Shown here one piece after another: positions 52,956 to 58,950 of a stretch of 58,950 nucleotides of DNA (position 1 is the first letter of the stretch; the number at the start of each line of letters is the position of its first letter). Origin of the DNA: an uncultured Myxococcales bacterium (lineage in GTDB: Bacteria; Myxococcota_A; UBA9042); the NCBI GenBank assembly GCA_903883645.1, contig CAISBR010000232.1:1-58950 (forward strand), read 5' to 3'. The position numbers and the translations under genes are program-made. The notes under the pieces are model-generated. The model was not told the DNA's origin and did no database searches. It was given only the letters and a program-made list of their open reading frames with translations.

Positions 52956-54407
52956 ATGGCCAATTCTCTCGGTTCCCCCTATAGCACTGCCGTTGCCGGC
53001 GCTTCAGACCCCAAGCTGCTAGCAAATCCCCCTGCTTTTGTTCCAGAAGCTGGGCGCCATCTCAAGCCGGCGGCCCCACCGTCGTCGCGGTGGCACACGC
53101 AGTTGACCGAAGGCCGCTTCTGGTCGCAAATCCCAGCGTGGCGCGATATCGACGAAGCGACCTTCCTCGATTTTCGCTGGCAGGGGCGCAATTCGATCAC
53201 CCGCCCCGAGGCGCTGCTCGCCGCGCTGCAGGGCTTGGCCTCGCCTGAATTCATTGCCGATACCGCCGCGGGCTTTGCCCAATCGCCGATGTCGGTGCGC
53301 GTCACGCCCTATCTACTAAGTCTTGTCGACTGGTCCAATCCGTACCGCGATCCGGTGCGGCGGCAGTTCATTCCGCTGGCGTCGCAGCTGCGGCCCGACC
53401 ACCCCGAGTTGGTTCTGGATTCGCTGCACGAGCAAGAAGACGCGCCGGCCCCGGGCCTGACACACCGCTACCCCGACAAGGCCCTGTTTTTGGCGCTCGA
53501 CACCTGCCCAGTGTATTGCCGTTTCTGTACGCGCAGTTACGCCGTGGGGCAAGACACCGACACGGTCGACAAGGTGGTCATCAACGCCGATGCGAGCCGT
53601 TGGGAGCAAGTGTTCGCCTACATCGCCACGCGGCCCGAGCTCGAAGACATCGTGCTGTCGGGCGGCGACGTCTACAATCTGCCCGCTAAGCATATTCGGC
53701 AGTTGGGCGAGCGTTTGCTGTCGTTGCCCAATATCCGCCGCATCCGCTATGCCACCAAGGGCCCGGCAGTGATGCCGCAAAAGCTGCTGACCGACCACGA
53801 GTGGGTGCAGGCGCTGGTCGACGTAGTCAAGCTGGGGCGCTCGCTGCGCAAAGATGTGGTGCTGCACACGCACTTCAATCACCCTGCTGAAATTACATGG
53901 ATTACCCGCGAGGCCCTGGGCCGACTGGCCGAAGAGGGCGTGTTTATCCGCAACCAGAGCGTGCTGCAGCGCGGCGTAAACGACGACGTCGACACCATGC
54001 GCCTTTTGTGCAAGCGCCTCGGCTGGGTCGGCGTGCATCCGTACTACGTGTATATTCACGACTTGGTCAAGGGTGTCGAGGACTTGCGTACCACGCTGGC
54101 CACCGGCATCGACATCGAAAAAGCGGTGCGCGGCGCCACGGCGGGCTTCAATTCGCCGGTTTTTGTGGTCGATACGCTGGGCGGCGGCGGCAAGCGCGAT
54201 GCCCACAGCTACGACTACTACGATCGCGAGACTGGAATCGCAGTGTTTTCGAGCCCAAATGTCGACCCCAAGCGGCAATTCTTCTTCTTTGACCCGATTC
54301 GCGGCCTCTCGCCCGAGGTGCAGCGCCGCTGGGCCGACCCGATCGAACGCGAGAAGATGAAAGCCGATGCATCGGCCAAGGCCCTTGAATTGAAAGGCAT
54401 ACGCTAG
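52956..54407 (+). CDS. Lysine 2,3-aminomutase-family radical SAM enzyme
   Basis: The protein has 483 aa from the ATG at 52956. It is a KamA-type enzyme: the [4Fe-4S] cluster motif CPVYCRFC holds Cys184, Cys188 and Cys191; LSGGDVYNL is the SAM-binding region; the PLP Lys413 lies in DTLGGGGK. Asp369 (YIHDLVKG) and Asp406 (VVDTLGG) fall at exactly the spacing of Asp293 and Asp330, the lysine-binding acids of the clostridial enzyme, while glutamate mutases have Lys/Asn there, so L-lysine to beta-lysine is the likely reaction. It is longer at the N-terminus than typical KamA. It follows the twin ATPase genes by 81 bp. Confidence 0.9.
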   Translation: MANSLGSPYSTAVAGASDPKLLANPPAFVPEAGRHLKPAAPPSSRWHTQLTEGRFWSQIPAWRDIDEATFLDFRWQGRNSITRPEALLAALQGLASPEFIADTAAGFAQSPMSVRVTPYLLSLVDWSNPYRDPVRRQFIPLASQLRPDHPELVLDSLHEQEDAPAPGLTHRYPDKALFLALDTCPVYCRFCTRSYAVGQDTDTVDKVVINADASRWEQVFAYIATRPELEDIVLSGGDVYNLPAKHIRQLGERLLSLPNIRRIRYATKGPAVMPQKLLTDHEWVQALVDVVKLGRSLRKDVVLHTHFNHPAEITWITREALGRLAEEGVFIRNQSVLQRGVNDDVDTMRLLCKRLGWVGVHPYYVYIHDLVKGVEDLRTTLATGIDIEKAVRGATAGFNSPVFVVDTLGGGGKRDAHSYDYYDRETGIAVFSSPNVDPKRQFFFFDPIRGLSPEVQRRWADPIEREKMKADASAKALELKGIR

Positions 54408-54476
54408 CCTATAGACAACCTGCCGAGGCTGGGGCACGATGCGGCCACGGGCACGGCAGGCCCCCAAGGACTCGAG

Positions 54477-55373
54477 ATGGACGACCGACGCTGCGCTGCG
54501 GAACTTCGGGCCGGCACGACGCAACCGCACAAGACGACCCGCGAGGCCAACCGCCTGGGCGTATGGCTAGCCCATACCCTACCGATTATGCTGCTGATTT
54601 TGCCCGTTGCAGCCAGCGCGGCGCCGCTCGATATCCGCTTCGATAAGTTCTACGACGCCAGCTCGACGTCGACCACGCGCGTGCAAAACGACCAGATTAA
54701 GCTGCTGATGCGCGAGGTTGGCCTAGCGATTGGTCCGCGCTCGGCAGGCCCCGTTTATTCGCAGGGTGCGCTAGGCGTCGACGCGTCGATGGAGATGTCG
54801 ACCTCGGGGGCGCATGCCGCAAGCGATTACTGGAAAAAGGCAGTCGATTCGCCCGAGTCATCGCTGTCGAGTTGGGTGATCCGCGGCCGCAAGGGCATGC
54901 CGCAGTCGGTGCAACTGGGCGCTAGCCTGACCCACTTGCAAGACTCGAATCTGTATGCCGCCGGTGTAGATTTTCAGGCCTCGCTCATCGACGGCTTTCG
55001 CTACGTGCCCGATTTCGGCGTGCGCGGCTCCGTCAGCGGCGTCGTAGGCAACAGCCGGATGGACTTCTTGAACGGCGCAGTCGACGTCACCGTCAGCAAG
55101 AATTTCGGCATCGGCGGCGTGCTGTCGCTGCAGCCGTGGCTGGCGTGGTCGCCCGGTTTTATGTATGTAAAACCTAACCTTGAGCCCATTTTGCCCAACG
55201 ACAAGTCGCTGAAAATGGTGCTGCCCAAGTTTGACAACATAACGGCCTTTACCCAGCGTGCGGCGATTGGCGTGCGCGTGGTGTCGTACCGCGTGCAGGT
55301 CGGCGTCGAGCTAATTCGCTCGTTCACCGATGATCTGAACCTGGTGACCGGCAAAATCGGCGCCGTATTCTAG
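54477..55373 (+). CDS. Outer-membrane beta-barrel-like protein
   Basis: The protein has 298 aa from the ATG at 54477 (AAGGA 6 nt upstream). A long polar n-region precedes the signal core (IMLLILPVAASAAP). The mature part alternates in a beta-barrel manner (QLGASLTHLQDSNLYAAGVDFQ, GVRGSVSGVVGN, AAIGVRVVSYRVQVGVEL) and ends in ...GKIGAVF with a C-terminal Phe, the usual signal for BAM-dependent insertion. No family is recognised. It lies between the aminomutase gene and meaB, 10 bp before the latter, so it may be co-transcribed. Confidence 0.75.
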   Translation: MDDRRCAAELRAGTTQPHKTTREANRLGVWLAHTLPIMLLILPVAASAAPLDIRFDKFYDASSTSTTRVQNDQIKLLMREVGLAIGPRSAGPVYSQGALGVDASMEMSTSGAHAASDYWKKAVDSPESSLSSWVIRGRKGMPQSVQLGASLTHLQDSNLYAAGVDFQASLIDGFRYVPDFGVRGSVSGVVGNSRMDFLNGAVDVTVSKNFGIGGVLSLQPWLAWSPGFMYVKPNLEPILPNDKSLKMVLPKFDNITAFTQRAAIGVRVVSYRVQVGVELIRSFTDDLNLVTGKIGAVF

Positions 55374-55383
55374 AGAAAATCCC

Positions 55384-56382
55384 ATGACTTCTGCTGCTGG
55401 TTCCCCGAACGCTGCCGATCGGGCTGCCGCTGCGGTCTTGGCGGGCGATGTGCGAGCGGCCGCGCGGCTCATGCGCCTGCTCGACGATCGCGACCCGAGT
55501 GCCACCGAAGTGTTGCGCAAGCTGTATCCGCACACCGGCAGGGCAAGAGTTATTGGAATTACGGGCAATCCTGGCTCTGGCAAGTCGACACTGACGGCGC
55601 GGCTGATTGGCAAGTACCGGGCGCAGGGGCTCAAAGTGGGCGTACTCGCTGTAGATCCGTCGAGTCCGTTTTCGGGCGGCGCGATCTTGGGCGATCGCAT
55701 TCGTATGATGGAACATGCCGCAGATCCTGGTGTTTTTATCCGATCGATGGCCACGCGCGGCGCTTTGGGCGGGCTGTCGCGCTCGACCGGCGATGCGGTG
55801 CACGTGCTCGACGCGATGGGCTGCGATGTGGTGATTATCGAGACGGTGGGCGTGGGCCAAGATGAGATCGACATTGTGCGCACGGCCGAGACGACGGTGG
55901 TGGTGCTGGTGCCGGGCCTGGGCGACGACATCCAGGCAATCAAGGCCGGTATTCTTGAAATCGCTGATATTTTCGTGGTGAACAAAGCGGATGTCGACGG
56001 GGCCGAGCGGACCGTGGGCGACCTGCGCGGCCTGCAGATGCTGCTGAGCGAGATGCCCGATTGGCTACCGCCAATTGTGCGGACTGTGGCGGCGCGCGGC
56101 GATGGACTGGACGCACTGGTGAGCGAAATCGACAACCACGGCAAGCACTTGCAAGGCAGCGATCAGGCTGAGCGGCGGCGCCAAGGGCGGGCGCGGTTTG
56201 TGGTGCAGTCGCTGGTGCGCGAGTCGGTGGGGCGCCATGTCGACCGCTGGCTGGGCCACGACGCCACGGGGCAGGCGCTGGTGCGGCAGGTGGCGGCGCG
56301 GCAGACCGACCCGTATGCTGCGGCCGAAATTGCGCTGCACACGGCCATCGACACGGGTGAACTGCTGCAAGCACTGAGGTAG
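55384..56382 (+). CDS. meaB: MeaB/ArgK-family GTPase
   Basis: The protein has 332 aa. It belongs to the G3E/SIMIBI GTPases that load and protect adenosylcobalamin-dependent methylmalonyl-CoA mutase. Walker A is GNPGSGKST (61-69); VDPSSPFSGGAILGDRIRM is the metallochaperone switch I signature with its conserved Asp; ETVGVGQDEID is switch II; NKAD gives base specificity. The C-terminal dimerisation helices are of normal length. No mutase gene is in the window, so the client is inferred from the family only. The IcmF/ATR chaperone roles of relatives are an alternative. Confidence 0.93.
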   Translation: MTSAAGSPNAADRAAAAVLAGDVRAAARLMRLLDDRDPSATEVLRKLYPHTGRARVIGITGNPGSGKSTLTARLIGKYRAQGLKVGVLAVDPSSPFSGGAILGDRIRMMEHAADPGVFIRSMATRGALGGLSRSTGDAVHVLDAMGCDVVIIETVGVGQDEIDIVRTAETTVVVLVPGLGDDIQAIKAGILEIADIFVVNKADVDGAERTVGDLRGLQMLLSEMPDWLPPIVRTVAARGDGLDALVSEIDNHGKHLQGSDQAERRRQGRARFVVQSLVRESVGRHVDRWLGHDATGQALVRQVAARQTDPYAAAEIALHTAIDTGELLQALR

Positions 56383-56383
56383 C

Positions 56384-58950
56384 ATGGCCAAGAAACCTCG
56401 CGTTTTGCAAGATAAACACCTACATGTGGCGCCGGTGGTCGGCGATGAGCCGGTACGTCGCAGTGAGACGGCCCCGCTTGCCGAATATCTAGCAGAACCC
56501 GTGGCTTGGCCAACTTGGCTGCGGGCGGCACCAATTCTGGGTGCGGCTTTGCTGGCGGTAGCGAGCACAACGGCGAACAACCCCACACAACCCACTGTAG
56601 TGCAAGGCGCTTTGCTGGTATCCCTGCTGGCGCTGGCCGCCGGGGTGCTGCACTGGCTGCGGCCGAACCTGACTCTGGCTGTGATGGGCGCTCTGGCTGG
56701 TTTGCTGGCGGCAGGACTTCTGGTGGCGGGTGGGCCGGCGGTGGTCCAGCTGGGCGAGCCATTGCGCGCGACTTTGGGCGGGTTTTCAGCCCTACTGCTC
56801 ACGGGTATGGCGGCCGGGTCGCTGCTGGCGCTGGGCGCGGGCGGTGGCAAGCGGCTGCGGGCGCTGGCGGGGCTGGCACTGCTGGGGCCGACGCTGTTTA
56901 CCTGGATGCCGCAAGGGTTTTCGGGTAAGACGCCGCTGCCGGTGATCGCCGCCCTTACCGGCATTGAAGTGGCTGTAACTGCGGGGCAACCCGCCGCGCT
57001 GACGCCGCTGCCCGGGGCGACCTGGTTGCTGCTGCTGGGGGTGCTAGCACCGCTGCTGCTTGTTGCGCTACTGCTTAAGAAGCTTGACGAAAAGCTGTCG
57101 ATCGCAGCCGCAGGCCTACTGCTGGTGCCGCTGCTCGGCTGGGCGCTGCAAGCGGGGCCGTGGTGGCCGCTGCTGGTGCTGGCGACGCCGCTGGTGGCTG
57201 TGGCCGCCCTGCTGCCGCTGCTGCGCGACGATGACGCGACCCTAGACCTCGCTTGGCAACGCGCCTGGGAGCCGGGCCTGGTGACGCTGCTGCTCGCGGC
57301 GTACGTGGTGCTAAAGGCCAATGCGCTGCGCTACTCGACGACGGACGAGGCGCTGTATTTCTACGCGGCCAAGCTGTGGAGCGAGGGCACCCTGCCCTAT
57401 CGCGACTTTTTCTTTTCGCACCCGCCGCTGCATCTGGCTATACCCGCGTTACTTTACAAGGTTTTTGGCTATCACTTCTTGATTGGCAAGTGTCTGTCGG
57501 CCGGCGCAGCGCTGGTGGCGGCGCTATTTGGCTGGCGGCTGGCGCGGCGCTGGCTGGGGCCGCTGGGTGCAGTGGTGGCGCTGGCGCTGAACCTGCTGGC
57601 CTGCGAAGTGCTTCAAGCTTCTAGCAATTTGACCGGTATCAACCTAAGCACCGCGTGGCTGCTGGCAGGTCTGTGGGCGGCGCTGGGCCACGGTCGGTTT
57701 GTGCTGGGTGGGATGCTGATCGGTGCCGCGGCCTCTACGGGCTTTTACGCGGTGGGCGGCGCGGTAGCGTTGGCGGTGATGGGCGCGACCATGCCCCGCA
57801 GTTTGCGCCAAGGTCAGCCGTGGTGGCACCACCCCAGCGTGCGCGTACTCCTTGGATTCTTAGCGGTTTGGGGCAGCATCAACTTGGTATTCTCGAGCAT
57901 CGGCGGCCCGGGCTACAACGCCGGCGTCTACGCCTACCACTTCGCCAAAAAGGCCAAAGTCGAGGGTTTTACCCCCCTATCCGACAGCCCGCTGGCCATT
58001 TTTAGCAACTTCTTCGCGATGTTGGGCTCGCGCGACTTCTTGATCGACTTGTATTACCACACCGCGCACTGGTGGTGGGCCCTGGGCTTGCCCATCGCCG
58101 CCAGCTTGCGCGCCAAAGTCGAGGGCCGCAGCTTGGCCGACGTATTCGACCCGCGGCGCTGGTGGCAAGTACCCGCCAGCCGGCCGCTGCTCATGTGGGC
58201 CATTGCCTGGGCCTTACTGATTGAATTCGGTAGCTTTAAAGAGCGCTACGACTTCTACTTTGCCCTAATCTTGCCCGCTGCCAGCTTGGCCGCCGCCGCC
58301 TTTGTGGTCGACTCGGCCCACGTGGCCTGGGCGCTTTTGCGAGGCAGCACAAGCAGTTCCCAGCGCTTTGCCGCCGTGGCGTGCGCGGCGTTACTCCTGT
58401 GGGGCGGCAGCTGGATGAGCGTGGGCATGGCCGCCAACCGCAAGGCCTACCCCACCGAGTTCGGCGGCGCCAAGGTCGAGGGCAAAGGCCCCGGCGAGCG
58501 CTTAGATTTTGAGTGGTTAGACTCGCCCGGCCCGGCGTGGGTCAGCAGTTGGACCAAGGCGCTCTTCTGGCAGGGCTACCGCATCCGCGGCTCGGTCGAA
58601 ACGGGCGTCCACCACTACCTATGGGGCAAAAAGCGCTGGTTCAGCAAGGCCGAAGAGATGGCTACCTGGATCCGCAACCACAGCCAAGAGGGCGACACCG
58701 TCAGCGGAGCTAGTGATTACGCGCCCTTACTAGCCCTATTGTCGGGCCGCCGCATGGCTGGCAACCATGTCGACACCAACAGCAAGGTCTTTAACACGGG
58801 CACCGTCGCGGTCGAGAAGTTCTGGGAGGAGGCCTGCAAAGACCACCTGAAATTCTTGGTGATTGCCCCGCAAAGCTACTTTGCTGCGGCGGACCTAGCC
58901 AAGCGGCCGACGGTGGGCGCGTGGTTCAGGCAAGATAAGGTGTTCTCGGA
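56384..58950 (+). CDS. GT-C type membrane glycosyltransferase-like protein (partial)
   Basis: The gene starts at an ATG one base after the meaB stop and stays open to the end of the window (at least 855 codons). A short soluble N-terminus is followed by a dozen or so hydrophobic helices. The hallmark of dolichyl-phosphomannose/ArnT-type enzymes is present: STTDEALYFYAAKLWSEG with the catalytic-type Asp-Glu on the first luminal loop, then LPYRDFFFSHPPLHLA. A large periplasmic C-terminal region begins near residue 690. It would transfer a lipid-linked sugar to an exported acceptor. It is unusual for its extra ~9 N-terminal helices before the DE motif. Confidence 0.85.
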   Translation, partial: MAKKPRVLQDKHLHVAPVVGDEPVRRSETAPLAEYLAEPVAWPTWLRAAPILGAALLAVASTTANNPTQPTVVQGALLVSLLALAAGVLHWLRPNLTLAVMGALAGLLAAGLLVAGGPAVVQLGEPLRATLGGFSALLLTGMAAGSLLALGAGGGKRLRALAGLALLGPTLFTWMPQGFSGKTPLPVIAALTGIEVAVTAGQPAALTPLPGATWLLLLGVLAPLLLVALLLKKLDEKLSIAAAGLLLVPLLGWALQAGPWWPLLVLATPLVAVAALLPLLRDDDATLDLAWQRAWEPGLVTLLLAAYVVLKANALRYSTTDEALYFYAAKLWSEGTLPYRDFFFSHPPLHLAIPALLYKVFGYHFLIGKCLSAGAALVAALFGWRLARRWLGPLGAVVALALNLLACEVLQASSNLTGINLSTAWLLAGLWAALGHGRFVLGGMLIGAAASTGFYAVGGAVALAVMGATMPRSLRQGQPWWHHPSVRVLLGFLAVWGSINLVFSSIGGPGYNAGVYAYHFAKKAKVEGFTPLSDSPLAIFSNFFAMLGSRDFLIDLYYHTAHWWWALGLPIAASLRAKVEGRSLADVFDPRRWWQVPASRPLLMWAIAWALLIEFGSFKERYDFYFALILPAASLAAAAFVVDSAHVAWALLRGSTSSSQRFAAVACAALLLWGGSWMSVGMAANRKAYPTEFGGAKVEGKGPGERLDFEWLDSPGPAWVSSWTKALFWQGYRIRGSVETGVHHYLWGKKRWFSKAEEMATWIRNHSQEGDTVSGASDYAPLLALLSGRRMAGNHVDTNSKVFNTGTVAVEKFWEEACKDHLKFLVIAPQSYFAAADLAKRPTVGAWFRQDKVFS

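Noticed and set aside
53316..54530. 404-codon minus-strand open frame opposite the aminomutase gene
   Set aside because: The opposite frame has every catalytic motif of KamA; this one has none.
56065..57321. 418-codon minus-strand open frame over meaB and the glycosyltransferase start
   Set aside because: Ser/Ala/Pro-rich antisense product covering two recognised genes.
1..58950. CRISPR arrays, insertion sequences, prophage, rRNA
   Set aside because: No regularly spaced non-coding repeats, transposase or integrase motifs or rRNA cores were seen; all tandem repeats found are in coding sequence.

Overview
The window is GC-rich, densely coding DNA from a bacterial chromosome. It carries 47 supportable protein genes (two cut by the window ends) and no rRNA, tRNA, CRISPR array or insertion sequence that I can see. 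Two very large lipoproteins built from CDDGNPCT-type cysteine repeats, plus Kazal-like, MopE-like and LamG-like lipoprotein modules, paired M16 peptidases, a PP2C phosphatase fused to a cyclic-nucleotide sensor and a twin ArsA-type ATPase operon, point to Myxococcota or a related deltaproteobacterial lineage. That assignment is an inference from gene content.

Layout. 1-6.6 kb: end of an unknown gene, a secreted TPR/coiled-coil protein and a 1744-aa cysteine-rich LamG lipoprotein. 6.6-14.4 kb (minus): PP2C phosphatase, dapA, a HEAT-repeat protein and two translationally coupled M16 peptidase subunits. 14.5-17.1 kb (plus): RluA-type pseudouridine synthase and aspS. 17.1-21.0 kb (minus): a second cysteine-rich lipoprotein, bracketed by two copies of a 27-bp hairpin element. 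21.2-26.5 kb (minus): a five-gene unit with a class-I glutamine amidotransferase and a complete BMP-type (nucleoside-like) ABC importer. 26.7 kb: rhodanese. 27.1-31.7 kb (minus): a complete oleABCD operon for long-chain olefin synthesis. 31.9-32.8 kb (plus): a 60-aa winged-helix-like protein and a type IV pilin-like protein. 32.8-35.6 kb (minus): DHH phosphoesterase, BFD-like ferredoxin and SWIM protein. 35.7-40.1 kb (plus): ExbB/ExbD pair, class III nucleotide cyclase, TPR-like secreted protein and PP2C-cNMP-binding fusion, which look like a cyclic-nucleotide signalling module. 40.1-42.4 kb (minus): bifunctional Rel/SpoT. 42.6-45.9 kb (plus): a second ExbB/ExbD pair with TonB and a Kazal-domain lipoprotein. 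46-50.4 kb: a secreted protein behind an excellent sigma-54 promoter, prfA, a DUF1385 membrane protein, a lipoprotein and a HAD phosphatase. 50.6-59 kb (plus): twin ArsA/GET3 ATPases, a lysine 2,3-aminomutase family enzyme, a beta-barrel-like protein, a MeaB GTPase and a GT-C type membrane glycosyltransferase that runs off the end of the window.

The strongest functional units are oleABCD (every OleA and OleB active-site residue I could check is present), the BMP transporter, the two energy-transducing ExbB/ExbD clusters and the cyclase / PP2C-CNB pair. The last is the best candidate for a little-described system: the cyclase has Glu where adenylyl cyclases have the base-selecting Lys, and the phosphatase two genes downstream keeps the Glu and Arg of a cNMP-binding cassette. 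No gene-free stretch exceeds 300 bases; the longest, the rel/tol divergent region at 42376-42635, holds a perfect 16-bp palindrome.
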